The position numbers were made by a program, and so were the translations under genes. The notes under the pieces were generated by a model that was not told the origin of the DNA, ran no database searches, and saw only the letters and a program-made list of their open reading frames with translations. This document shows positions 35,110 through 43,219 of a DNA stretch of 64,000 nt, in pieces (the first letter of the stretch is position 1; each line of letters opens with the position of its first letter). Origin of the DNA: Streptomyces sp. Edi2 (GTDB lineage Bacteria > Actinomycetota > Actinomycetes > Streptomycetales > Streptomycetaceae); the NCBI RefSeq assembly GCF_040253635.1, contig NZ_JBEJGX010000003.1, forward strand, positions 4,489,501 through 4,553,500, given 5' to 3'.

Positions 35110-35170
35110 GCGGGGTGCGGCTTCAGGGGCGCGGGGTGCGGCTCAGGAGCGCGGGGTGCCGCTCAGGGGC
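35110..35170. repeat. Three tandem copies of a 20-bp repeat overlapping the BFD-like gene's 3' end
   Basis: Units of the form GCGGGGTGCGGCTCAGGRGC at 35110-35130 (one extra T), 35131-35150 and 35151-35170. The BFD-like stop codon (35143-35145) lies in the middle copy, so the last codons are repeat-derived. Confidence 0.85.
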
Positions 35171-35346
35171 GCGGCGTACGCCAGAAGTTCCTCGACGTCC
35201 TCGGCGCAGTCCCCGCAGCCCGTGTTGGCCGAGGTCTCCTCGCGCACGGCCGCCAGGTCGCGGCAGCCGCGGGCGGCCGCGGCGAGGATTTCGCTCTCCC
35301 TGACATGGGCGCACATACAGATCAGGGGGTCAAAGTCGTCGCTCAT
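35143..35346 (-). CDS. BFD-like [2Fe-2S] protein
   Basis: A 67-aa protein with the bacterioferritin-associated ferredoxin pattern: CMC near residues 10-12 and CGDC at 44-47 (C-x-C ... C-x2-C), followed by a helix VEELLAYAA. It probably binds one [2Fe-2S] cluster and could pass electrons to the AurF-like or other diiron enzymes of the cluster. The ATG overlaps the aminotransferase stop (ATGA). Confidence 0.9.
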   Translation of the reverse strand: MSDDFDPLICMCAHVRESEILAAAARGCRDLAAVREETSANTGCGDCAEDVEELLAYAAPLSGTPRS

Positions 35347-36707
35347 GGCGCGCCGTTCCCCGGGCCGTCCGCGGTCTCCCGGTCCAGCGCGCCGAAGGCC
35401 AGACCGAGGATTTCGGCGAGCAGGTCGAGCTCGGCCCCGCCGGTCACCAGCGGCGGGTGGATGTTGAGGACGTCCGGTGCCATGCCGGTTGAGGCCACGA
35501 GCAGGCCGTAATCGGGGTGGACCTGGGCACCCAACTCCCTGATGCGGGCGGCGTGGTGGCCGCTCAGCACGATCCGCGCGGTGGCTCCCATGGCATCGGT
35601 CCGGCTGATGAGCCGGGGGTACCGGTCCGCGAGCTGCCGCAGCCGGGTGCGCAGACCGTCCTCCAGGGCGAGGACGTCCTTGTCCACGTCCTTCCACGCC
35701 TCCCAGCGGTCCAGCACGGTCTCCGTGACGGCGAGCGCGTGCGGGATCCCGACGAAGGTGGAGGAGTGGCTGCCCGGCCGGTAGTGCTCGGGGTCGGCCA
35801 GCGGTTCGCGCGCCCACACGGCGCTGAGCGCGGCCGCGCCGTTGGTGAGCGCCTTGCTCGTCACGATGACGTCCGGGCTGACGCCCGCGCGCTGGAAGCC
35901 CCAGCGGGGGCCGACCCGGTGCATGCCCGTGAAGATCTCGTCGGCGATGACCACGGCGCCCTGGGCACGGGCGTGGTCGACGGCCGCGCGCAGCAGCGCG
36001 GGGTCGGGCGTCACCATGCCGCCCACGTTCTGCACCGATTCGAAGATGAAGGCGGAGACCTTGCGGCCGTGGTGGCGGCCGCCGACCCCGCTGAGCTCCG
36101 AGCCCCAGCGGGCGACGGCCTGTGTGCAGCCGCCGGAGCAGCCGCCGGCGGGCCGGGCGTGCGGGCAGCGCAGACAGTCGGGGCTGGGCAGCCGTACGAC
36201 CTCCAGGCCCCAGGCGGCGAGCAGTTCGCGGTAGCGCGGGCTGCTGCTGAGCATGCTCGTCACCCCGGAGCGGCCGTGGAAGGCGCCCTCGAAGACCACG
36301 ACCGTGCCGGGCCCGTTGTTGCTGAAGGCGATGCGCAGCGCGGTCTCCATGCCCTGGGCGCCGCCCAGGTCCAGCTCGACCCGGCCGGGCGCCCCCACGG
36401 CCTCGGAGCACAGCCGCTCGATGCGCTCCAGGACGGCCAGCCGCAGCTCCGACTCGCAGAACGACGGGAGGGCCGGCAGCTCCATGCAGCGGTTCAGCGC
36501 CTCGCGCAGGATCTCGCTGTCGTACCCCCAGGAGAGGGTGCCGTTGGCGGCCTCGGCGTCCAGATACCGCCGCCCGTCGGCCGCCTGGAGGAAACAGCCC
36601 TCGCCGCCGACGAAGCGGGGGACGTGCGCGGACCGGTAGATCAGGTTGCCCGCGCCCGCGAAGGGCGGTATCTGCGTGTGCTGCGCGCCGGTGTTCAGGA
36701 CAGGCAC
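35343..36707 (-). CDS. Class III PLP-dependent aminotransferase
   Basis: A 454-aa omega-aminotransferase-fold enzyme of the diaminobutyrate/acetylornithine group. Visible are GAQGMETALRIAFSNNGPG, FEGAFHGRSG, ADEIFTGMHRVGPRWGFQ and the PLP lysine in VTSKALTNG. An insertion rich in Cys (CLRCPHARPAGGCSGGC, about residues 160-176) could bind metal, unusual for the class. GTG at 36707 follows AGGAGACCG; the start lies inside the 3' end of the upstream gene (13-nt overlap). Confidence 0.88.
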   Translation of the reverse strand: MPVLNTGAQHTQIPPFAGAGNLIYRSAHVPRFVGGEGCFLQAADGRRYLDAEAANGTLSWGYDSEILREALNRCMELPALPSFCESELRLAVLERIERLCSEAVGAPGRVELDLGGAQGMETALRIAFSNNGPGTVVVFEGAFHGRSGVTSMLSSSPRYRELLAAWGLEVVRLPSPDCLRCPHARPAGGCSGGCTQAVARWGSELSGVGGRHHGRKVSAFIFESVQNVGGMVTPDPALLRAAVDHARAQGAVVIADEIFTGMHRVGPRWGFQRAGVSPDVIVTSKALTNGAAALSAVWAREPLADPEHYRPGSHSSTFVGIPHALAVTETVLDRWEAWKDVDKDVLALEDGLRTRLRQLADRYPRLISRTDAMGATARIVLSGHHAARIRELGAQVHPDYGLLVASTGMAPDVLNIHPPLVTGGAELDLLAEILGLAFGALDRETADGPGNGAP

Positions 36708-37699
36708 CGTTCGGTCTCCTTCGCGGTCGGGTTCCCGCCGGGTGCGGCGGGCTGCCAGGCGGCGGCCGACGAGGTGGGCAGCAGGGGCGCCACGCCCGGT
36801 TCGTTGCAGTCGATCCAGCCGGTGACCACCGACAGCACATCCCAGCGGGCGCTGCCGTACGGGAGCGGGGTACGGGCCAGTTCCGCCAGCCAGGCGCCGA
36901 TGTGCTCGGGGGCGGCGGCGGTCGCGGCCAGGTGGGCCCAGGCGTCGGTGCCGCGCTCCAGGCGGCGCAGGGACAGGGCCAGGTCCAGGTCGTGCTGGGG
37001 GATGGCGGCCTCCAGCTCGGGCAGCAGGTCGTGCGCGGGGCCGCTGCCCGGTGCGGGCGGCTGCCCGGGGCCCTCGCAGGTCAGCGCCTGGCGGCACCAC
37101 TGCCAGCCGGTCTGGTAGGAGAACAGCTGCAGCTCGCGGACCACGTCGGCCGGGTCGTCCGCGGTGTGCATGAAGTTGAACAGGCCGTTCACCCGGCCGA
37201 TCCGGGTCCGCAGATCCCGGCCGCGCGCGGCCTCGGGGTCCGCGCTGCCCTTGGCGGCCGTCAGCCGGACGCTGGCGGGCATCCACGCGGGGCGCCGGGC
37301 GTCGCCCAGCAGCACCAGGAGGGAGGGGCCCGAGCCGAGCAGGTGGTCGACGACGGCGATGCGCTGCTGCGAGGCGGCGTTGAACTGGTAGCGCCACAGC
37401 TCCCGGGTCAGCAGCGGATCGAAGCGCACCGTGGTCGCCGCCAGCGGGAACCAGCCCTCCTCGTACAGCACGTTCAGGAGCTGACGGCAGCGCCGCCCGG
37501 CGACCGCGTCGGGCTTGAGCGCGACGAACGTCACGCCCCGGGAGCGCTCCAGCGCCCCCATCGCGGCGAAGGAGTCCAGTCCCTCGCGGGCGTAGGTGTC
37601 GTAGCGGTACAGCTCGCGCTTGTCGGGGTCGGCCGTCAGTGCGTCGAGCGCGTCGGCCGCGACCGCCGAGCGGCATGCCGCGTCAGTCGTCAGTGTCAT
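36695..37699 (-). CDS. Nucleoside-diphosphate-kinase-like protein with extra C-terminal domain
   Basis: A 334-aa protein. Residues about 56-193 resemble NDP kinase: FVALKPDAV (K62) at the N-terminal strand and RIGRVNGLFNFMHTADDPADVVRELQLF, in which N175, H178 and E189 fit the catalytic Asn/His/Glu. An insertion separates these parts, and about 140 C-terminal residues are not recognised. A phosphotransfer role in product assembly is possible; the classical NDPK signature HGSDS is changed to HTADD. ATG at 37699 overlaps the upstream gene by 17 nt. Confidence 0.75.
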   Translation of the reverse strand: MTLTTDAACRSAVAADALDALTADPDKRELYRYDTYAREGLDSFAAMGALERSRGVTFVALKPDAVAGRRCRQLLNVLYEEGWFPLAATTVRFDPLLTRELWRYQFNAASQQRIAVVDHLLGSGPSLLVLLGDARRPAWMPASVRLTAAKGSADPEAARGRDLRTRIGRVNGLFNFMHTADDPADVVRELQLFSYQTGWQWCRQALTCEGPGQPPAPGSGPAHDLLPELEAAIPQHDLDLALSLRRLERGTDAWAHLAATAAAPEHIGAWLAELARTPLPYGSARWDVLSVVTGWIDCNEPGVAPLLPTSSAAAWQPAAPGGNPTAKETERCLS

Positions 37700-38519
37700 C
37701 GAGTCTCTTTCCTCCGAGCGGGGTGACCTCCCCGTCGACCAGCACCACCCGGCTGCCGTCGGCGTGGCATGCGCCGTCCACGGCCAGGCGCCCGGCGGCG
37801 AAGGCGCGCACCGTCCACTCCAGGCAGGGGCGGTCGCTCCGTTCCTTCTGGAGCAGTTCCTGCTGCCAGGCGTCCTCGGTGGTGGGGCGGCGGTCGCCGA
37901 CCGGCACCGGGGGGCCCATGCACAGCACGGCGCCGCCGTCGTGGGTCCCGTCGACGAGGAAGCAGGACGTCCGGGTCGCGCGGTGTCCCCGGCTCATGGC
38001 GAGCCGGACCGGGTCCTTGCCGGTCAGCGCCCGGCTGCCGTCGTCCGCCAGCACGCTCAGGTCGCCCGGATGCTGGTTGATCATCCGGTGGGCGTAGCGG
38101 TCCAGCAGCGCCCCCTCGATCCAGCGGTGGTAGGCCAGGACCACCAGGTCCAGGGGGCCGTTGTCCGCTTCCCAGGACGCCATACGGGAGTTGAGCCCGT
38201 CGTGCCAGGAGCGGGCCCGCTCGCGGTAGCGGCGTACGGCGTCCGGACCATCGGCGGCCGCCTGCGACGCCGGGCCGCAGTGCGCGTCGAAGTCGCCGGT
38301 CCACGCCTCCACGCCCGCCTCGCGCGCCACGTCCAGCGCGGTGACCCGCTGCCCGTGCGAGGCGACCAGGCAGACCTGGAAGCGGTCCGGCGCGGTGTGC
38401 TGCAGCGCCAGCAGCGTGCGCAGGTTCCCGCCGGTCGCCGAGGCCAGCACGCCGATCCGCAGCGGGCGCCCGGGCCCGGACGGGCCGAGCACCCGCGCCC
38501 GGCGCGCCGTCCGGGTCAT
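37683..38519 (-). CDS. PurN-like formyltransferase
   Basis: A 278-aa protein with the glycinamide-ribonucleotide formyltransferase fold pattern: IGVLASATGGNLRTLLAL, the INQHPG catalytic Asn-His region, and GTHDGGAVL carrying the catalytic Asp. The usual long loop before the Asp is altered. Transfer of a formyl group from 10-formyl-tetrahydrofolate to an amine of the pathway is the likely role. The ATG overlaps the alpha/beta hydrolase stop (ATGA). Confidence 0.85.
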   Translation of the reverse strand: MTRTARRARVLGPSGPGRPLRIGVLASATGGNLRTLLALQHTAPDRFQVCLVASHGQRVTALDVAREAGVEAWTGDFDAHCGPASQAAADGPDAVRRYRERARSWHDGLNSRMASWEADNGPLDLVVLAYHRWIEGALLDRYAHRMINQHPGDLSVLADDGSRALTGKDPVRLAMSRGHRATRTSCFLVDGTHDGGAVLCMGPPVPVGDRRPTTEDAWQQELLQKERSDRPCLEWTVRAFAAGRLAVDGACHADGSRVVLVDGEVTPLGGKRLDDTDD

Positions 38520-39259
38520 GACGCGCTCCCCTCGGCGGCCGCCGGGTCACCGGCCAGCAGCGCCAGTACCGCGGCGCAGCCGTCCCGCTCCGGATTGACC
38601 AGGTGCATATGGCGGGCGCCGGGAACGGTGCGGTGGTCCACGGCGAGCCCGCCGCCTTGCCACTGCTCGATCTGGTACTTCGTCAGCTCGGTGGGCACCG
38701 CCTGGTCGCCGGCCGCCTCGACGACGGTCAGCGACGCCAGATCGGCCCGCGAGGGCCGGGGCGTCGCCTCGTCGGCGGTGCCGCCGGCCGCCAGATGACC
38801 GGCGAGGAAGTGCCCGACGGCCGGCCCGCCGGTACCGGTCGCAACGGCCTGCGCCAGGTCGACGACCGGTGCCAGCAACACCGCACGCCGGCCCTCGCCC
38901 CGCCCGGCGACGGCGGCCAGCGCCAGGTGCGCCCCGGCGGAGTGCCCCACCAGCGTCGCCTCCCGCCACGGCGCACCCGCGGCATCCAGCCGCGCCAGTG
39001 CCTCGGCGGCGTCCTCGGCGGCCGCAGGCCACTGCCCGCCGTCCCAGGCCGGGCGGTACTCCACCGCGGCGGTGGCGCACCCGCGCCGCACCAGCGCGAC
39101 GGCCAGCGGCTCCAGGTCGCGGGCGATGCGGTCGTGCCGCCAGAACCCGCCGTGGAAGATCACGGCCGCACAGCGGACCGGACCCCGCACGGGGGTGTAC
39201 AGATCGATCCGCTGCCACGGCGAGTCGCCGTAGCGCAGAACCCCTTCCTGGACCGTCAC
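38516..39259 (-). CDS. Alpha/beta hydrolase
   Basis: A 247-aa alpha/beta hydrolase of the esterase/carboxylesterase (BD-FAE) type. Oxyanion segment FHGGFWRHDR (HGG), nucleophile elbow GHSAGAHLAL and a late GARHMHLVNP His are all visible, so it looks catalytically complete. It may act as a formylkynurenine-formamidase-like or ester hydrolase; no signal peptide. GTG start overlaps the cupin gene stop (GTGA). Confidence 0.9.
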   Translation of the reverse strand: MTVQEGVLRYGDSPWQRIDLYTPVRGPVRCAAVIFHGGFWRHDRIARDLEPLAVALVRRGCATAAVEYRPAWDGGQWPAAAEDAAEALARLDAAGAPWREATLVGHSAGAHLALAAVAGRGEGRRAVLLAPVVDLAQAVATGTGGPAVGHFLAGHLAAGGTADEATPRPSRADLASLTVVEAAGDQAVPTELTKYQIEQWQGGGLAVDHRTVPGARHMHLVNPERDGCAAVLALLAGDPAAAEGSAS

Positions 39260-39936
39260 AGGACGCCCATCGTCCTCAGGCGCCCGGCCCAGTGCTCGAA
39301 CCGCTCATCGGACATACGGACCTCACGGCGCCGCTCCGCGCTCTCCTCCGCGGCACCCAGCCGGTACCACACCTGGCCGTCGGACCGGCGGATCATGAAC
39401 GCCCGGTCCTTGCGCGCCGGACTCTGGATCATCAGCGAGATCGTCTCGGGCTCGGTGATCGTGGTGTGCAGCTGCTCGTGATCGAGCGTGATGCAGCGGC
39501 CCTCGGCCTCCTCGCGCACGAAGTACGGCCAGAAGCGGTCGACGTCGGCCCTCTCGTCCAGCGGCTGGTCGGTGGCGTAGAGGGTGTGCCGGTAGGCGCC
39601 GCGCAGGATGTAGGCGGTGAAGCTGTAGCGGTGGTTGTGCACCCGCTCGTACTGGTCGGTGTTGGCCAGCCGCAGCCTGATACGCAGGCCCTTCTCCTGG
39701 TCGTCCCACAGGACGATCTTGTCGTCCAGGGCGTGGCACTCACACTTCTCCCGCAGCGCCGGTGTGCGCCGGACCCGCTCCAGGAGGGTGCCCAGCAGCT
39801 CGGGGTCGTCACCGAGACGGCGGGCGATCCGCTCGGTGACCTCGGCCGCGGACTCGATGTCGTCCCAGCGCACCGTCGGCAGGGATTCCATCAGGGAGAC
39901 CGCGGCCTGGGTGCGGTCGGCTGTCGCGCTGGTCAT
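39256..39936 (-). CDS. Cupin-like protein 1
   Basis: A 226-aa protein with a cupin-type core: HNHRYSFTAYILRGAYRHTLY then HEQLHTTITEP, offering three to four His ligands for a metal. It is clearly paralogous to the next upstream gene (HDHRFTFTSLILRGHYRH and HSEIHTTYTTP). Function unknown; a non-heme Fe dioxygenase or metal-binding role is possible. ATG at 39936 follows GGAGGTCCTGTG and shares a base with the cupin 2 stop. Confidence 0.8.
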   Translation of the reverse strand: MTSATADRTQAAVSLMESLPTVRWDDIESAAEVTERIARRLGDDPELLGTLLERVRRTPALREKCECHALDDKIVLWDDQEKGLRIRLRLANTDQYERVHNHRYSFTAYILRGAYRHTLYATDQPLDERADVDRFWPYFVREEAEGRCITLDHEQLHTTITEPETISLMIQSPARKDRAFMIRRSDGQVWYRLGAAEESAERRREVRMSDERFEHWAGRLRTMGVL

Positions 39937-40613
39937 CACAGGACCTCCATTCCCCGCAGCCGCGCGGTGAGTTCGTCGTAGTACGCCTTGCTGATGCGCT
40001 TGCTGCCCTTGCGGGCCGCCTTCTCCTTGTCCTCACCGAAGCGCCACCACACCCGGCCGGTCTCCCGCTCGGTGATCAGCGAGCGCTCCTTCTCCGCGGG
40101 GCCGCGCAGGAAGAGGGAGACGGTGTTGGGGGTGGTGTAGGTGGTGTGGATCTCGGAGTGGTGCAGCGTGTAGCAGTTGCCGGCGACCTCGTTGGTCACG
40201 AACCGGGGGATCACCCGCAGGTCGGAGTCCTGGGCGTCGAAGTCGTCCTGGGCATCCTCCGGGACCCCCTCGGGGCGCCCCACCAGCTGGTGGCGGACGT
40301 GGCGGTAGTGACCGCGCAGGATGAGGGAGGTGAAGGTGAAGCGGTGGTCGTGCGGACGGTCCCGGTGATCCTCGGTCGAGACGTGCACCCGGATACGGAA
40401 CCCGCGGTCCAGTGCGTCGTAGACCACCAGCTTGTCCAGCAGCCGGTGGTGCTCGCACTTGTCGAAAAGGTCCTCCTCCTCACGAGCCCGCTCCAGCAGA
40501 TGCGTCATCGCCTGCTTGTCCTCGGCCAGGGCCGTGAGGATCTCGTTCGTCTGGGCCCGCGCCTTGTGCAGGTCCGACCAGTCGACGGTCAACCGGTCCA
40601 GTTCATCAAGCAT
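39936..40613 (-). CDS. Cupin-like protein 2 (paralogue of the neighbouring gene)
   Basis: A 225-aa protein sharing layout and motifs with cupin-like protein 1, including ILRG.YRH, the IHTT motif and a C-terminal GRVWWRFGEDKEK-type segment. The two adjacent genes arose by duplication and may form a heterodimer. ATG at 40613 follows AGGAGAAAG. Confidence 0.8.
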   Translation of the reverse strand: MLDELDRLTVDWSDLHKARAQTNEILTALAEDKQAMTHLLERAREEEDLFDKCEHHRLLDKLVVYDALDRGFRIRVHVSTEDHRDRPHDHRFTFTSLILRGHYRHVRHQLVGRPEGVPEDAQDDFDAQDSDLRVIPRFVTNEVAGNCYTLHHSEIHTTYTTPNTVSLFLRGPAEKERSLITERETGRVWWRFGEDKEKAARKGSKRISKAYYDELTARLRGMEVL

Positions 40614-40682
40614 CGCTTTCTCCTGTGTTCGCCGTGAGGGTGCTGTGCCAAGGAAGCGCCGGCGCCCGGGCGGGTAGGGCGC

Positions 40683-41798
40683 TCACTGCTGCGCGGACAG
40701 GGCGGCGGGCCGCAGCCCCGGGCCGTCCGCCTGGGTTCCGAAGGCGCGGTGCGCCGTGCCGCCGACCAGTTGCCACAGCGGGTCGGCAGCCACGCCCTGC
40801 CCCTGGGCGTTGCGGGTCTGCCGGGCCAGGGGCTGCGAGCCGGCCGCGACGATGCCGCCGTCCTGGTACCAGAGGCCGTTGTCATCGGTCTGGTGCAGGG
40901 CCTGCCCGCCGATCCGCGCGGAGTCGCAGCGGTCGGTCATCAGCATGGTGTTGGCGTGGCCCATCAGCTCGGCGGCGCGGGCGGCGATGGCCAGGTCGAC
41001 ATGTTCGCCGTCGAAGTTGATGCAGGCCGCGATCCGTCCGGCGGCCGCCTCGTTCATGATCGCGGCAGGCACCGGACCGGCGATCTGGTCCATGTCGGCC
41101 AGCGTCCAGTTCGGCAGGTCGTACGCGGTCAGGGTGCTCTCCCGCCTGGCCCGCGCGGCGGAGGTGCGGAAGGCGTGCTTGATGTTCAGCGGCATGTCGT
41201 TGAACAGGTGGTCGGTGATCACCCGGGCACCGCTGCCCGTCCACTCGCTCTGCCAGGCGATGTCGACGATGTCCCGGACGAGCTCGGCGCTCGCGGCGGG
41301 GTCCTGCCGGGTGAAGTGCCCCAGCGCGGGCCGCACCCCGTGGGCCAGCAGCTGCGGGACGATCCAGTCGAGGCGCGGGTGGCGGTCGTCGAGGTTGTCG
41401 TACAGGCCCGAGGCGGTGGTGAACGCGTCGGGCGACATCACGGTGTAGACCAGCCCGAGGTCGCCGAGCCTGGCCAGGCGCTCCCACTCGTGGCGGGTGG
41501 GGGCCCAGACGGTCGCCTCGGGGGTGCCGCCGTGGCTGGCGAGCAGCGGCCCCTCCAGCGCGATGCCGGGGATGTGCGGCAGCTTGCCGTTGCGGCGCAG
41601 GTCGGCGTAGCGCTGCATGAACCACTCGAACTTCTCGAGCGCGGACCGGTGGAGATAGAGCGTGGGGATGCACACCACGCCTTCCTCGGCTGATCTGCGA
41701 TCGAGCAGGACGAGATCCAAATTGGCGAACTCCGAGAAGTCCACCTCGCCAAATCCGTGGCAATGCACCTCGACCGGGAGGGCTGGCGTCTCATTCAT
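40683..41798 (-). CDS. NagA-like amidohydrolase
   Basis: A 371-aa metal-dependent amidohydrolase resembling N-acetylglucosamine-6-phosphate deacetylase. HCHGFGEVDF (residues 12-21), IALEGPLLASHGG, GHFTR, TDHLFNDMPLNIKH and LMTDRCDS correspond to the NagA metal and substrate elements. It probably removes an acyl group from an amine of the pathway. ATG at 41798 is the start of the family-like region; the upstream frame overlaps the AurF-like gene. Confidence 0.85.
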   Translation of the reverse strand: MNETPALPVEVHCHGFGEVDFSEFANLDLVLLDRRSAEEGVVCIPTLYLHRSALEKFEWFMQRYADLRRNGKLPHIPGIALEGPLLASHGGTPEATVWAPTRHEWERLARLGDLGLVYTVMSPDAFTTASGLYDNLDDRHPRLDWIVPQLLAHGVRPALGHFTRQDPAASAELVRDIVDIAWQSEWTGSGARVITDHLFNDMPLNIKHAFRTSAARARRESTLTAYDLPNWTLADMDQIAGPVPAAIMNEAAAGRIAACINFDGEHVDLAIAARAAELMGHANTMLMTDRCDSARIGGQALHQTDDNGLWYQDGGIVAAGSQPLARQTRNAQGQGVAADPLWQLVGGTAHRAFGTQADGPGLRPAALSAQQ

Positions 41799-41817
41799 GG
41801 GCTGTGAAATCTCTCTT

Positions 41818-42855
41818 TCATTTCCTGATCCCGTGGACGTGCAGTTCCTCGAGGGCTCGCGCGTCGTCGAATGCGCCGAGGGACTCGAAGTAGCGCACGG
41901 TCTGCCGGGACATGGCGGCAAGGTGCTGGCTGAGGATCTCCGGCGGGTAGGTCTCCGCCACGACGCAGTGCGCGTCGTCCTCGCCCAGCCCGTAGCGGAT
42001 CAGTTCCTCCCGGATCGCGGGCAGGTCCGGGTGGAGGAACGTCGTGATGAGCCGGGGCACCAGCCGTGCCGCGGCACGCCGCTCCGCCGGCGAGAGCTGG
42101 CCCCACATTTGCCGCAGGAACATGGCGAAGTACGCGTGGTGGCGCCCCTCGTCACCGGCGTGGTCGCGTACGGTCCCGGAGACCGCGGCCACCACCTCGG
42201 AGCTGTCGGGGACCTCGGCGAGGCTCGCGGAGATCAGGGTCTCCGACACCACCACGAAAAGGAGCTCGGCCAGCGCGCCGTCTGCGGGCGGGAGTTCGTC
42301 GAGGAGCCGGTGGAGCCGGTCCAGGAAGAACGGCTGGCGCGGCAGCCGCGGCGCGATCCCGGTCCGCTGCTCCACCTGTCGCGCCAGGTCGATGGAGAAC
42401 AGCGTGTGGTACGCCTCGTCGCAATAGATCTTGTACGCGTCGAAGCGCATCTCTTCCGGGAGTTGCACGCCGACGGTGTTCTGCGCGATGGACAGGACCG
42501 TGCGGTTGACCACCAGGGACTCCAGCCGTGCCGTGAAGTCCAGGTAGCGGTAGAGGTGTTGGACCAGTAATTCCTCGTGCACCGCCGCGGGCAGCTCCTT
42601 CACCAGCGGGTGCTGGGTGATGGGGACGAGCTCCGGCGGGAAGTAGTGGCGGCCGGACTCGTCCTCGCGCAGGGTCCGGCGCGGTGCCTGCCGTACGGCG
42701 GCGCGCTCGTACCAATTGCGGAACGGGCTGCGGTAGTCACCGGGAGTCGAGGGCGGCTCGGGGGCGTCGTCGGCGGCCACCCGGTGCAGCAGCAGCTGCT
42801 TGGGGCACTGGGTCAGCGCCGCGCAGCCCACGAACATGCCCGCGGTTCCGCACAT
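41818..42855 (-). CDS. AurF-like diiron oxygenase 2, with Cys-rich N-terminal extension and a TTA codon
   Basis: A 345-aa paralogue of AurF-like enzyme 1. Predicted ligands are E112, E147 and H150 (CDEAYH), E205, and H232, E236, H239 (DHAGDEGRHH). A 40-residue extension starts MCGTAGMFVGC and contains Cys at 2, 11 and 17. Leu96 is encoded by TTA (complement of 42568-42570), the bldA codon that makes translation growth-phase dependent in Streptomyces. ATG at 42855 follows GGGAG with 7-nt spacing. Confidence 0.88.
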   Translation of the reverse strand: MCGTAGMFVGCAALTQCPKQLLLHRVAADDAPEPPSTPGDYRSPFRNWYERAAVRQAPRRTLREDESGRHYFPPELVPITQHPLVKELPAAVHEELLVQHLYRYLDFTARLESLVVNRTVLSIAQNTVGVQLPEEMRFDAYKIYCDEAYHTLFSIDLARQVEQRTGIAPRLPRQPFFLDRLHRLLDELPPADGALAELLFVVVSETLISASLAEVPDSSEVVAAVSGTVRDHAGDEGRHHAYFAMFLRQMWGQLSPAERRAAARLVPRLITTFLHPDLPAIREELIRYGLGEDDAHCVVAETYPPEILSQHLAAMSRQTVRYFESLGAFDDARALEELHVHGIRK

Positions 42856-42928
42856 ATGAGATCTCCCTTCGCCACTACGGTCCGGACCTACGCACACCCG
42901 GCACGGCACCGGTCCTGACCGGTGACGG

Positions 42929-43219
42929 TCACGGCGCGGTCGCTTCCACCACGCCGCTGCCGGCCAGGTCGGCGAGCAGTTCGCCGATGTCCTCGGCGGC
43001 CACCTGCACGGAGACGTCGTACTCGGCGGCCAGCTGCTCGGCGATGCCCTGGACGCTGGTCGAGCCGTCGACCCGCTTGAACACGAACGTCCCGATCTCG
43101 TCGAGCTCGACGGCGTGCGGGCCGTTGGCGACGATGAGCTTGCCGCGGAACTTGCGCATCCGGGCGGTCATGCTGCGCCGCGGCACCGCTTCGGGGCCGA
43201 AGGGATGAGGTGCTGTCAT
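42929..43219 (-). CDS. PqqD-family RiPP recognition element protein
   Basis: A 96-aa protein with the PqqD fold: RKFRGKLIVANGPHAVELDEIGTFVFKRVDG, then a helix-rich half SVQGIAEQLAAEYDVSVQVAAEDIGELLADLAGSGVVE. Such proteins bind precursor leaders; in lasso systems the B1 protein recognises a Tyr-x-x-Pro motif. The short peptide gene at 47.2 kb encodes YTKP. The ATG shares one base with the nucleotidyltransferase stop. Confidence 0.92.
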   Translation of the reverse strand: MTAPHPFGPEAVPRRSMTARMRKFRGKLIVANGPHAVELDEIGTFVFKRVDGSTSVQGIAEQLAAEYDVSVQVAAEDIGELLADLAGSGVVEATAP

